DNA of 35,381 nucleotides from SAR324 cluster bacterium lautmerah10 (GTDB lineage Bacteria > SAR324 > NAC60-12). The position numbers and the translations under genes are program-made. The notes beneath the pieces are model-generated. The model was given only the letters and a program-made list of their open reading frames with translations. It ran no database searches and had not been told where the DNA came from. Where the stretch lies: the NCBI GenBank assembly GCA_001469005.2, contig LNZD02000046.1, positions 1 to 35,381 on the forward strand. Reading direction: 5' to 3'. Shown piece after piece: positions 6,336 to 14,480 of the stretch (positions are counted from its first letter, which is position 1; each line of letters opens with the position of its first letter).

Positions 6336-6345
6336 ACGTCAACAA
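6329..6345. terminator. perfect 7-bp hairpin between convergent genes
   Basis: TTGTTGA at 6329-6335 pairs with TCAACAA at 6339-6345 around an ACG loop, overlapping the stop codon of the small lipoprotein and lying 15 bases before the end of the opposing Rieske gene. There is no clear T run on either side, so it is only a candidate terminator. Confidence 0.3.
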
Positions 6346-6359
6346 AGCCCTTCCGGTTT

Positions 6360-6731
6360 TCAGGAACTTCCTCCGATTTTAACTTCTTCCCCATCGACTT
6401 CCAGAGGCACCTGTTCAAGATGATCCCCGGTGCAGGGGCCGAAACTGCAGTAACCGTCATCGAGTTCGAACAAAGCGCCATGGGTGCTGCAGATGATCAG
6501 GCTTCCGTCTTCGCTGGTGAATTCATCAGGAGACCAGTTCAAAGGTATCCCTGTATGAGGACATTCATTGACATAGGCCCGGATCAGCTCGGCTTTGCGG
6601 ACAATGAACATGCTGAACGGGAAGCCATCCTCGGAAAAGGTGAATTCACGTCCTTTCCCGTCTTCCAGTTCCTGCAGTCTGCAGATCACCGTCCCGGGCT
6701 CAGGGGCGTTGCTTCTCTGATTCCAAGCCAT
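6360..6731 (-). CDS. Rieske [2Fe-2S] ferredoxin-like protein
   Basis: This 123-residue soluble protein carries both Rieske cluster motifs: C57-P-H59-T-G and C81-S-T-H84-G-A-L-F, with the usual two-histidine, two-cysteine ligand set. The 21-residue gap between motifs is slightly longer than in most Rieske ferredoxins (about 16-18). There is no membrane anchor, so it is probably a cytoplasmic electron carrier for a dioxygenase or other oxidoreductase; no oxygenase lies in the immediate neighbourhood. The zinc-ribbon gene at 6748-6942 lies 16 bases upstream on the same strand and the two are likely co-transcribed. Confidence 0.85.
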   Translation of the reverse strand: MAWNQRSNAPEPGTVICRLQELEDGKGREFTFSEDGFPFSMFIVRKAELIRAYVNECPHTGIPLNWSPDEFTSEDGSLIICSTHGALFELDDGYCSFGPCTGDHLEQVPLEVDGEEVKIGGSS

Positions 6732-6747
6732 TCAGAAGCCCCGGGAA

Positions 6748-6942
6748 TCAATCGAACCAACGGACCTGAATCCCTCCGCATTCGGGACAGGTCAGCGCGT
6801 CGTTTTGATAGAGGTTCTCCAGGAGTTTCCCCTGCTCGGATTCCGGACTTCCTGTGAATTCCAATTCACATTCCGAACAACTGAAAAGAGGTTTTTCTTC
6901 CGATTCCTGAGTTGCGTTGTCTTCTTGTGTGGGCGTGGGCAA
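6748..6942 (-). CDS. small zinc-ribbon protein
   Basis: The 64-residue product has two C-x-x-C knuckles, C-S-E-C (about 22-25) and C-P-E-C (about 53-56), the classic zinc-ribbon arrangement, after an acidic N-terminal tail of 20 residues. Such small ribbons bind zinc and often act as adaptor or assembly proteins. It sits just upstream of the Rieske gene on the same strand, so a role with that protein is possible but unproven. Confidence 0.65.
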   Translation of the reverse strand: MPTPTQEDNATQESEEKPLFSCSECELEFTGSPESEQGKLLENLYQNDALTCPECGGIQVRWFD

Positions 6943-6962
6943 ATGATTGTTTTGTACAGGGT

Positions 6963-7058
6963 TTACAACAGTTCAATTTCTTGAAAATACCAATACCAAC
7001 TCACCAGAACACCGATCCAGATGATCAGGTTGATGATAATCCATTTCTTAGTCCACAT
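6963..7058 (-). CDS. 31-residue single-pass membrane micropeptide
   Basis: ATG at 7058 opens a 31-codon frame beginning M-W-T-K-K-W-I-I-I-N-L-I-I-W-I-G-V-L-V and rich in Trp, Ile and Leu, so it would form one membrane helix with a positive N-terminus. A GAAGAG-like box lies about ten bases upstream. Its stop is 20 bases from the start of the zinc-ribbon gene on the same strand, consistent with an operon. It is too short to assign to a family. The biased hydrophobic composition argues against chance. Confidence 0.4.
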   Translation of the reverse strand: MWTKKWIIINLIIWIGVLVSWYWYFQEIELL

Positions 7059-7164
7059 CTTCAGCAACACTCTTCAATGCTCCAGTGAAACGGAGATACA
7101 TGTTTTCAAAAAAAATCGGATTCAACCTTCCTGAACATGAAAGACGGAATTGTAATGGATTTGA

Positions 7165-8016
7165 TCAGGAATTCGAGCGTAAAAAATAATCGAGCCAACG
7201 GTGCGGGAGGATTCTTTTGAGTCCTGCCATGAGATAGGTGGGGAAGGTCACATAATAGCGGATTTTCGGATTCGGGCTTTCCAGGGCATGAAGAACCCTC
7301 TGGTAAACGGCTTCGGGGCCCAGGGTGAAGGATGCCGCAGGTCCTTCCGTTCTCAGTCTCTGAACCTGTTTTTCATATTCCCGGCGGTGGCGGCTTGCCT
7401 CCGTGTCGATGTTTTCTTCAAACACTTTGAGACCGTTTGCACGAAACTCCGAAAGAATCGGTCCCGGTTCAATCAGGCAGACCTGCACTCCGGTTCCATG
7501 CAACTCGAGTCTCAAGGTATCGGTCAAGCCTTCCAGGGCAAACTTTGAAGCGACATAAGCTCCACGGTATTTGAAGGAAACAAATCCCAGCACCGAACTG
7601 TTCTGGAGGATCCGCCCTGTTCCACGTTGGATCATGCCGGGCAAAACCAGGCGGGTGAGTTCGTGCCAGCCGAAGACATTGGTTTCGAACTGCCTACGGA
7701 GCACTTCCCGTGGAAGGTCTTCCACCGCACCCGGCTGTCCGAAGGCGCCGTTGTTGAAAAGAGCATCCAGTTCTCCACCCGTTTTTTCCATCACTTCCTC
7801 GAAGGCATTCCGGACCGATTGGGAATCTTCCAGATCCAGTTCAAGACAATCGATGCCTTCCGATTGGAGTTTTTGTACATCTTCCTTTTTCCTGCAGGAA
7901 GCAATCACCTGGTATCCTCTCTGATGCAGTTGATGGGCGCAGTAATACCCGATTCCGCTGGAACAGCCGGTGATCAGAATGCTTTGGGGTTTGGTTTTTT
8001 GATCCGGCACAATCAA
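7165..8016 (-). CDS. classical SDR family oxidoreductase
   Basis: The 283-residue protein has the short-chain dehydrogenase features in order: T-G-C-S-S-G-I-G nucleotide-binding loop near residue 17, a D-L-E-D segment, N-N-G-A-F-G (variant of N-N-A-G), an S-S-V-L-G-F-V-S strand with the catalytic serine, and Y-V-A-S-K with catalytic Tyr and Lys. It probably reduces or oxidises a carbonyl/alcohol with NAD(P). Length and the C-terminal tail fit the subgroup of bacterial SDRs related to retinol or 17-beta-hydroxysteroid dehydrogenases, but substrate cannot be inferred. It is divergent from fliL. Confidence 0.85.
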   Translation of the reverse strand: MIVPDQKTKPQSILITGCSSGIGYYCAHQLHQRGYQVIASCRKKEDVQKLQSEGIDCLELDLEDSQSVRNAFEEVMEKTGGELDALFNNGAFGQPGAVEDLPREVLRRQFETNVFGWHELTRLVLPGMIQRGTGRILQNSSVLGFVSFKYRGAYVASKFALEGLTDTLRLELHGTGVQVCLIEPGPILSEFRANGLKVFEENIDTEASRHRREYEKQVQRLRTEGPAASFTLGPEAVYQRVLHALESPNPKIRYYVTFPTYLMAGLKRILPHRWLDYFLRSNS

Positions 8017-8186
8017 ACAGGAAACAAAAAGTTGCAGGGGCTGCGCACGGGGCTCATGGTGTTTTTTTCTTCCTTCCGCCTGGAGCAGGAACGATCAGAG
8101 AAACGGACTGGTTCAATGGATGCATGGAAGTTATCATCGTCCAGATGCACCGGGATGGATACAAAAATAGCTAGTTCAAGGCATTC

Positions 8187-8687
8187 ATGAAAGGCAAACG
8201 CAAACTGATCATCATCATTGCTGTCGTGGTGGTTCTGCTTCTGGGAATCGGGGCAGGACTGTTTTTTTTCCTGATGCCCGAAGAAGAAGTCGCGGAGGGT
8301 GAGGAAGCCCAGGAGCAGGTGGTGGAAGTTCAGGAACCGGAGGAGGAAATCGAAATCCCCGAACCCGAAGTTCCGCTGTACCTGGAACTGAAACCTTTTA
8401 CCACCACCATCGGACGTGAACCGCGTTACGCGAAAATCACGATGCAGCTTAAGTTTGGCAGTGAGCCTCCGAAAGCCTACATGACCATCAGAATCGCCCA
8501 GATCAAGGATGCGGTGATTGCGGTCTTGCAAAAGACCGATTCGAAAGAGGTCGAAAGGGATGGATGGGTGGACCGCCTCAAGGAACGGATCATCCTTCGG
8601 TTGAATAAAATCTTTCCTGAAGAACCTGAATGGGAAGATCCCAAACCGATCCGGAAAGTACTCTTCAGCGAACTGGTCGTGCAGTAG
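8187..8687 (+). CDS. fliL: flagellar basal body-associated protein FliL
   Basis: The 166-residue product has a basic start, one membrane segment (about 7-30: L-I-I-I-I-A-V-V-V-V-L-L-L-G), a highly acidic Glu/Pro-rich linker to about residue 68, and a C-terminal domain with the FliL pattern Y-L-E-L-K-P-F-T-T-T and I-R-I-A-Q-I-K-D-A-V-I. FliL is an inner-membrane protein whose periplasmic domain surrounds the stator and supports motor torque. It is unusual that it is not next to fliM/fliN; only this flagellar gene is clear in the window. The 3' end overlaps the opposing coiled-coil gene by 23 bases. Confidence 0.85.
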   Translation: MKGKRKLIIIIAVVVVLLLGIGAGLFFFLMPEEEVAEGEEAQEQVVEVQEPEEEIEIPEPEVPLYLELKPFTTTIGREPRYAKITMQLKFGSEPPKAYMTIRIAQIKDAVIAVLQKTDSKEVERDGWVDRLKERIILRLNKIFPEEPEWEDPKPIRKVLFSELVVQ

Positions 8688-9081
8688 CATTTTTCCCGGG
8701 AGTAGTTCGTTTTTCCCGGGATTGAAGATCCTTTCGGTCGAGCTCGATGATTTTTTCCCTCAAGGTGTGACCGAATTTAAAGAGTTCCACCGTTTTCCCC
8801 CTGAGTTCCTGAACATCATCCTGGTGCCGTCGAATCCTCCCCTGCAGGTTTCCCACATCGGTTTGATAGTTTTGGATGTACTCATCGATGTTGGCTTCCC
8901 AATCCGAATCATCCTTTTCCCGATTCATGAGTTCCTGGCTGATTTTCCACTCCTCACCCTTGTTCGGAGGCGTCTCAGGGGGAGATTTTTTCCGATCCGG
9001 CGTTTCGATTTTCTTTTCCAGAAGATCGAGACGGTTTGAAATCTGGTCCAGTTTTTTTAAGATCAGTTTCAGTTCGGACAT
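8665..9081 (-). CDS. coiled-coil protein, hypothetical
   Basis: The 138-residue protein is mostly charged helix. The first 25 residues show heptad spacing (L-I-L-K-K-L-D-Q-I-S-N-R-L-D-L-L-E-K-K-I), then a Pro/Lys-rich linker, then a second helical stretch from about 50 to 115, and a basic tail. No signal peptide, membrane segment or known domain is visible. It converges with fliL, overlapping its last 23 bases, which is the main reason for caution over its true end. A structural or scaffolding role is possible. Confidence 0.55.
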   Translation of the reverse strand: MSELKLILKKLDQISNRLDLLEKKIETPDRKKSPPETPPNKGEEWKISQELMNREKDDSDWEANIDEYIQNYQTDVGNLQGRIRRHQDDVQELRGKTVELFKFGHTLREKIIELDRKDLQSREKRTTPGKNATARPVR

Positions 9082-9258
9082 TGAGTCATTGGTGGAAGTT
9101 CAGAAGGCTCTTCAGCATAATCAGCAAAGACTTCTGACGCAAGCAGGGTGAAAGTTCCTCCTTTGCGGTTCAAACGAAAATCCCAGAATTCGTTTGAAGG
9201 TTTGAGAAAATCGATGAAAATTTTGTTGTTCATCTTTCACTCCCAACATGAGGTTCCA

Positions 9259-9714
9259 ATGAAATTCAAGTTCAGATTCATCCCTGCCTTATTGGTGCTT
9301 TTCGGCATCAGCCTGCCGGCCTTTGCCCAGGGAAACGCAGATGCGATCATCAGTTACCGTAAAAACGTCATGAAGGCGGTTGGAGGCCATACCGGGGCCC
9401 TTTTCACCATCGTCAAGGGAGGTCTCGGGGATTACAAGGATCAGATGCTCTATCATGCCAAAGCGCTGCATGAATCTGCAAAGAGTATCCCTGCCATCTA
9501 TCCCGAAGGGACGGGAACCGGGAAAACACGGGCCAAAGCAGAAATCTGGACCGAACGTGAAGCCTTCATCGCCGTTGCAGATGAGATGGCCAAGGCTGCA
9601 GAAAATCTGATCCGGATTGCTGAGTCAGGAGAACTGAGGGAATTTTCCCAGGCACTCCGACCCCTCGGCAAATCCTGCAAAGACTGCCACGACCAATTCC
9701 GCAAAAGACGCTGA
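9259..9714 (+). CDS. cytochrome c'-like class II c-type cytochrome
   Basis: Beginning at ATG 9259 (GAGG box about six bases upstream) the 151-residue product has a Sec signal peptide ending in A-F-A-Q, then a four-helix-like chain, and the heme-binding motif C-K-D-C-H only about 10 residues from its C-terminus, the hallmark of class II cytochromes (c' and c-556). It would be periplasmic with one covalent heme and may carry electrons or bind NO. An upstream ATG at 9148 adds 37 residues that do not look like a signal peptide and is rejected. The last codons overlap the diheme cytochrome gene by four bases. Confidence 0.85.
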   Translation: MKFKFRFIPALLVLFGISLPAFAQGNADAIISYRKNVMKAVGGHTGALFTIVKGGLGDYKDQMLYHAKALHESAKSIPAIYPEGTGTGKTRAKAEIWTEREAFIAVADEMAKAAENLIRIAESGELREFSQALRPLGKSCKDCHDQFRKRR

Positions 9715-10613
9715 AATACCTGACTCGGATTCTGCTGGCATCGTGCCTCTTCATCGGGGCTGAGGCGGTTTCAGCAAGAACGCCAAATCCTGAACGGGGT
9801 AAGCAGGTTTTTTATGCCTCAGGCGGATGCGGATGCCACACCGATCAACCGAACGGTGGGCAATCCATGGCAGGCGGGCGGGGAATCCAAACCCCGTTCG
9901 GCATTTTCTACGGCAGCAACATCACCCCTCATCCTGAAGCAGGAATCGGCGGATGGAGCGATGAGGATTTTGTCAGGGCCATGACCCTGGGGGAAGCTCC
10001 GGATGGAAGCCACTACTTCCCGGTTTTTCCCTACACTTCCTTCAGATTGATGACCGAAACGGATCTGCTTCATCTCAAAGATTACCTCTTCAGTCTTCCT
10101 GCCAGCCCGAAAGTCAACAGGGAACACGAGGTCCCATTTCCTTTCAACTTAAGACCTCCGCTTTATTTCTGGAAACTCATGTTTCTGGAAAAGGGTTCCT
10201 TCGAAAAGGATCCCTCGAAATCAGAACTCTGGAATCGCGGCGCCTACCTTTCCAACGCCCTTGCCCATTGCGGAGAGTGCCACACCCCACGGAACCTCCT
10301 GGGAGGTCTTAAAGCGTCCATGCATTACGCAGGATCGAGGGAAGGTCCGGAAGGCGAATTGGCGCCGAACATCACTCCCGATCAGGAAACCGGGATCGGT
10401 GCCTGGAGCAAGCAAGACCTGCAGTGGTTGCTTGAAACCGGGATGAAACCCGATGCCGACAATGTCCAGGGGTTGATGGCCGAGGCCATCGATGACGGTT
10501 ACTCCCACCTTCCCCCGGAAGACCTCAAGGCCATGGCAGAATACCTTGCATCCCTTCCCCCGATCAAAAACCGGGTCATCTCTGAAAATCAGGATTCCGA
10601 ACAGGATTGGTAA
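9711..10613 (+). CDS. periplasmic diheme c-type cytochrome with unusual CxCH first site
   Basis: The frame open upstream of ATG 9867 encodes a signal peptide and a heme site, so the true start lies earlier. The best candidate is CTG at 9711, which overlaps the previous stop as CTGA and starts L-K-Y-L-T-R-I-L-L-A-S-C-L-F-I-G. From it the protein is 300 residues, typical of the diheme cytochromes that serve alcohol or aldehyde dehydrogenases. The second heme site is normal (C187-G-E-C-H191-T). The first reads G-G-C40-G-C42-H43-T, with one residue instead of two between the cysteines. The regions after each site (S-N-I-T-P-H-P-E-A-G-I-G and N-I-T-P-D-Q-E-T-G-I-G) match each other, confirming two domains. 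Probable electron donor or acceptor partner of the preceding cytochrome c'. Confidence 0.8.
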   Translation: MKYLTRILLASCLFIGAEAVSARTPNPERGKQVFYASGGCGCHTDQPNGGQSMAGGRGIQTPFGIFYGSNITPHPEAGIGGWSDEDFVRAMTLGEAPDGSHYFPVFPYTSFRLMTETDLLHLKDYLFSLPASPKVNREHEVPFPFNLRPPLYFWKLMFLEKGSFEKDPSKSELWNRGAYLSNALAHCGECHTPRNLLGGLKASMHYAGSREGPEGELAPNITPDQETGIGAWSKQDLQWLLETGMKPDADNVQGLMAEAIDDGYSHLPPEDLKAMAEYLASLPPIKNRVISENQDSEQDW

Positions 10614-10831
10614 TCCCCGTCCAATTTGGATGTATTCCCTCCGTTTTTTTTAACTTTTCAGATTTATTTTAACCTCCAAAACCAGTTCCTTTTTGTTCCA
10701 CATAACACCGATTCTTCACTTGTTTAAAAAAACAATTAATTTAAAATGCTGAAATAATGAATTAAAATATTTTTTTATAATCAGTTTATTAGAACATCTT
10801 GATTACATAATTTTGGTTCAAATTCATCGAT
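10614..10831 (+). promoter_or_regulatory. AT-rich promoter region of the chemosensory operon
   Basis: This 218-base gap is strikingly AT-rich compared with its flanks and contains a perfect TATAAT at 10776-10781 without a clear -35 box at the right distance. No sigma-28 or sigma-54 consensus is evident. Early in the gap a run of eight T (about 10643-10651) may end the cytochrome transcript. The -10 assignment is tentative. Confidence 0.35.
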
Positions 10832-11125
10832 ATGCCTGATTTAGAAATGAATGGAAACCTGATTCAATTCAAAGGGGAATTGAACGAGGAACGGGTTAAG
10901 GATTTAAAGGATCTGATTCTTGCCAAACAGGATTTCCCAGAAGAAGTCATTTTGGATCTGACCGAACTGGAGGGTATCGGAGTGATGGGGATCCAAACCA
11001 TTTTGGCAGTGCGGGAAAATCTGATGAAGCACAAATCAGGATTGAAACTGAAAATGAAAGAAGAGATGGAACCGATGCTGACCTGGATGGGGCTCAACTG
11101 GTTGAAGGAAGAAAGTTCGGCGTGA
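10832..11125 (+). CDS. STAS-domain protein
   Basis: The 97-residue protein is a single STAS domain (anti-sigma-factor-antagonist fold): strands L-I-Q-F-K-G-E-L and V-I-L-D-L-T-E-L, then the loop I-G-V-M-G-I-Q-T-I-L where relatives have D-S-S/A-G with a phosphorylatable serine. Here that Ser/Thr position is occupied by hydrophobic residues, so control by an RsbW-type kinase is unlikely. STAS proteins occur at the start of several chemosensory operons. Its last codons overlap the start of the receiver-cyclase gene by four bases (GTGA), so the two are translationally coupled. It may bind the cyclase or CheA complex; this is inference. Confidence 0.8.
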   Translation: MPDLEMNGNLIQFKGELNEERVKDLKDLILAKQDFPEEVILDLTELEGIGVMGIQTILAVRENLMKHKSGLKLKMKEEMEPMLTWMGLNWLKEESSA

Positions 11126-12531
11126 AAGCGAAAATCCTGATCATTGACGATTCGAAGACCATCCGTTTTCAGGTCCGGAAAATCCTTGAGTCGGAAGAAG
11201 AAAATCAGTTTGAAATCCTGGAAGCCGAAGACGGAGTGACTGCCCTGGAAAATGTGGTTCGGCTCGAGAAGGATTCTCTTCCTGATCTGATTTTGTTGGA
11301 CCGGAACATGCCTAGGATGAACGGGGATGAGTTCATCCGCATCTTCAAGAACGATCCCACCTGGAAACATATTCCCGTCCTTTTTCTGACCACCCACGGA
11401 GAAATCGAAGAATTGGTTCGGGGTTTGACGGAACTGCAGGCCGAGGACTATTTGGGGAAACCTTTCAATCCCTCGGAATTGATGGCCAGGGTGAAGTCCC
11501 TGCTCAGGGTTCGTTTTGCAGAAAAAGAAACCTTAAGCCTCAATTCGCAACTCAGTGACTCCCTGGAAAAGCAAAAACAGCAATACGAGGAATTGAAACA
11601 GACCCGGATCGAACTTGCTGAAACCGCGGCGGTGGCATCCATGACCCGGGTATTTGAAAAATTCGTTCCGCGTGAATTTCTTGACCGGATTGCCAAAACC
11701 GGAATCGAGAACATCAGTCTGGGGCATGCCGAGAGTGACATCATCACCATCCTCTTTTCCGACATCCGTTCTTTTACCGATCTTTCTGAAACGATGACGC
11801 CGGATGAGTTGATGAAGTTCCTCAATTCCTACCTGAAATTCATGTCGGAGCCGATTCGGATCAACCATGGGTTTGTCGACAAATTCATTGGAGACGCAAT
11901 CATGGCTTTGTTTGACCATCCTGAAAAGGAGGATTCGGATGAGGCCAGAGACGCCGTCCGTTCCGGTTTGGAGATGCAGAGGGCTTTGGTTCGTTACAAC
12001 GAATACCGGGAAAAACATGATTACCAGGAAATTAAAATTGGTATTGGAGTCCACAGCGGACCTGTGGTGATTGGAACCGTTGGTTCGGAAAACAGAATGG
12101 ATTCGACGGTTTTGGGAGATGCCGTCAACCTGGCTTCCCGGCTTGAGGCACTGACGAAAAACTACCGTTGTCCGATGCTTGTTTCCGAAGATACCAAAAA
12201 CCTGCTTGCGGACCAGGAAGAATTTCATTGGAGGATGCTCGACCAGGTGATGGTCAAAGGGAAACATGACCCGGTGAAGATTTTTGAGGTGTTGGACCCG
12301 AATTCCGATCCTGCCTTTGAATCCAAAATGAAAGTTGCAGAAATGTTTGAAAACTCACGTGAGTTTTATATCCAGCAGGACTGGAATCCGGCCATCGAAG
12401 GTTTTCAGGAATGCCTGAACCTGCTTCCGGAAGATGCTGCCCTGGAGATGCATCTGGATCGGGCCAGATCCTTTGCGTCCTCCAATCCTCCGGAAAACTG
12501 GGATGGAGTCCATCAATATTTTGAGAAGTAA
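11122..12531 (+). CDS. response regulator-class III adenylate cyclase fusion
   Basis: This 469-residue soluble protein begins at GTG 11122. Residues 1-125 form a receiver with acidic pocket D9/D10, phospho-acceptor D60 (L-L-D-R-N-M-P), T90 and K113. A helical linker (about 130-175) leads to a class III nucleotide cyclase domain. Metal-binding Asp are D214 (F-S-D-I-R-S-F-T) and D258 (G-D-A); K254 and T329 correspond to the adenine-selecting pair; N336 and R340 match the transition-state residues. All key positions are present, so active production of cAMP is expected. The last 90 residues look TPR-like and end in P-P-E-N-W-D-G-V, as in many bacterial cyclases. It is coupled to STAS upstream and CheA downstream, so CheA probably phosphorylates the receiver and controls cAMP synthesis. 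Confidence 0.9.
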   Translation: MKAKILIIDDSKTIRFQVRKILESEEENQFEILEAEDGVTALENVVRLEKDSLPDLILLDRNMPRMNGDEFIRIFKNDPTWKHIPVLFLTTHGEIEELVRGLTELQAEDYLGKPFNPSELMARVKSLLRVRFAEKETLSLNSQLSDSLEKQKQQYEELKQTRIELAETAAVASMTRVFEKFVPREFLDRIAKTGIENISLGHAESDIITILFSDIRSFTDLSETMTPDELMKFLNSYLKFMSEPIRINHGFVDKFIGDAIMALFDHPEKEDSDEARDAVRSGLEMQRALVRYNEYREKHDYQEIKIGIGVHSGPVVIGTVGSENRMDSTVLGDAVNLASRLEALTKNYRCPMLVSEDTKNLLADQEEFHWRMLDQVMVKGKHDPVKIFEVLDPNSDPAFESKMKVAEMFENSREFYIQQDWNPAIEGFQECLNLLPEDAALEMHLDRARSFASSNPPENWDGVHQYFEK

Positions 12532-14480
12532 TGATTGATTCATCCAGGTTCGATCCTGAAGCACTGAAACTGTTCCTCGAAGAAGCGGGGGACATGGAAG
12601 ATCAAATCGAGGAAAGCCTGCTTCTCCTCGAGAACGACCCGTCTAACCAGGAAGCGGTCAACACCGCTTTCCGGGGCTTTCATACGATCAAAGGCGGTGC
12701 AGGAATGATCGGGTTTGAGGAACTCCAGCAATACACCCATCAGGTCGAGTCCCTTCTCTCAGACGTGAGAGGAGGTGAAAAATCGACCAGTCCGGAATTG
12801 ATCTCGGCCCTCCTGGGTTCGATCGATTGCCTCAGAAGTTTCTGCAAAGACCTGGAGGGAATCGAAAGTTATGACCAGCAGGGAGTTGCTGCAAGCCTCG
12901 AGGAGATCCAAAAATTATCAGGAACTTCCGCAGACATTGGAGAACCCCAAACTGAAGCGGATCCTGAACCCACCGTTCAAAGTGAAGTGTCCGTATCAAA
13001 TGAATCCGGATTTTCCCGGTTTTTGATCGAACTGCGTTTTCCGGAAGAGCTGCTTCAGGAAGGGGGTGATCCTTTGCTGTTGCTCAAGGATCTTCATGAA
13101 CTGGGGGAATGCATCGTCACCGCACATGTGCATTCGATCCCTCAACTTGAAATCCTGGATCCCTCAAAACTCTACCTCCATTGGAGTGTCCTGCTCAACA
13201 CGGAGAAGTCCGAGGAAGACCTGGAAAACGTGCTGATGTTTTTTCTTGAGAGACCTCAGGTGCAGAAAAAAGAAGACAGCGGGGGGTCGATTCATGTTTC
13301 GAATTTCAAACTCGACAAGTTGATGAACCTGGTGGGAGAAACCGTCATCAACCAGGCGAGGCTGAAAGAGCTTGGACAGGAATTCAGAACCCTGAACCGT
13401 AAACTGGGAGACCGGTATCAGCAGATCATCGACGATTCGGATATCGTGGTTCGCGAACTTCAGGACCAGGTGATGAACATCCGCATGGTCCCCATCAAAG
13501 GTGCATTTCTTCCGCTCCAGAGGATTGTCCGGGATTACAGTGTCAAATCAGGGAAAAAGATCAAACTCGAGATTTCCGGGGGAGAGACGGAACTGGATAA
13601 AACCGTTTCTGAAAAACTGGGAGGTCCCTTAAAGCACCTGATCCGCAATGCGATGGACCACGGCATTGAACTTCAGGAAGAAAGAGTGAAGAACGGTAAA
13701 ACTCCTGAAGGAAAAATCGAACTCAAGGCATTTCACAGCGAAGGGCATGTCTTCATCGAAGTTCAGGATGACGGGGCAGGAATCGATGCGGAAAAAATCA
13801 AAGACATTGCGCGGTCCAAACAGTTGCTTGATGACGAAACAGAACTTTCGGAAGAGGAAGCATTTCAACTGCTCTTTCTCCCGGGTTTTTCGACCAGTGA
13901 AAGCATTTCCGACATTTCAGGAAGAGGAGTTGGGATGGATGCGGTCCGTCAGGACATCGAATCCCTCCGTGGGGCGATTTTCATCAAAAGTGAATTGGGT
14001 CAAGGCTCGACCTTTCAGATTAAATTGCCGCTCACCCTGGCGATCATCGAAGGGATGCTGGTTCAGGTAGAAAACCAGATCTTCACCATTCCCTTACTGT
14101 CTGTCCTGGAAACCCTCAAACCCCTCGGACACCAGCACAAGACCCTTCAAAAACAGGGGGAGGTGATCGAACTCCGTGGGGAATATCTGCCCAAACTGAA
14201 TCTATCCCGGATTTTCAACCTCCAGAAGGTTGATCCTCCTAATCTTGATCCGCTGGTTGTGGTGGTGGAGCAGGCGGGAGAACGTTATGGATTGCTGGTG
14301 GATAAAATTTTGGACCAACAGCAGGTTGTGATCAAAAGTATGGAAGAGAATTTCTTCCAGATTCCAGGAATTGCCGGAGCGACCATTTTGGGTGATGGCG
14401 GGGTCTCGCTGATCCTCGATTTACCAGGCCTGCTGAAGATCGCTCTTCAAAACAGACAAGAACCATTGGAGGTGTCATGA
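12531..14480 (+). CDS. cheA: chemotaxis histidine kinase CheA
   Basis: The 649-residue protein has all core CheA domains. P1 (HPt) carries the phosphorylated histidine H51 in F-H-T-I-K-G-G-A-G-M-I-G. A middle domain (about 160-245) with D-P-L-L-L-L-K-D-L-H-E-L-G is a P2-like docking domain. The dimerisation helices follow (V-S-N-F-K-L-D-K-L-M-N-L-V-G-E), then the ATPase with N-box H-L-I-R-N-A-M-D-H-G, V-Q-D-D-G-A-G-I-D and G-R-G-V-G-M-D-A-V, and a C-terminal CheW-like P5 domain. Length is close to the E. coli protein. The start overlaps the cyclase stop by one base (TAATG). It forms the core signalling array with CheW and the receptor. Confidence 0.95.
   Translation: MIDSSRFDPEALKLFLEEAGDMEDQIEESLLLLENDPSNQEAVNTAFRGFHTIKGGAGMIGFEELQQYTHQVESLLSDVRGGEKSTSPELISALLGSIDCLRSFCKDLEGIESYDQQGVAASLEEIQKLSGTSADIGEPQTEADPEPTVQSEVSVSNESGFSRFLIELRFPEELLQEGGDPLLLLKDLHELGECIVTAHVHSIPQLEILDPSKLYLHWSVLLNTEKSEEDLENVLMFFLERPQVQKKEDSGGSIHVSNFKLDKLMNLVGETVINQARLKELGQEFRTLNRKLGDRYQQIIDDSDIVVRELQDQVMNIRMVPIKGAFLPLQRIVRDYSVKSGKKIKLEISGGETELDKTVSEKLGGPLKHLIRNAMDHGIELQEERVKNGKTPEGKIELKAFHSEGHVFIEVQDDGAGIDAEKIKDIARSKQLLDDETELSEEEAFQLLFLPGFSTSESISDISGRGVGMDAVRQDIESLRGAIFIKSELGQGSTFQIKLPLTLAIIEGMLVQVENQIFTIPLLSVLETLKPLGHQHKTLQKQGEVIELRGEYLPKLNLSRIFNLQKVDPPNLDPLVVVVEQAGERYGLLVDKILDQQQVVIKSMEENFFQIPGIAGATILGDGGVSLILDLPGLLKIALQNRQEPLEVS

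Noticed and set aside
8013-8690. 225-residue minus-strand frame over fliL
   Set aside because: It is His/Phe/Asp-rich low-quality protein, exactly complementary to fliL, which has a clear membrane segment and domain.
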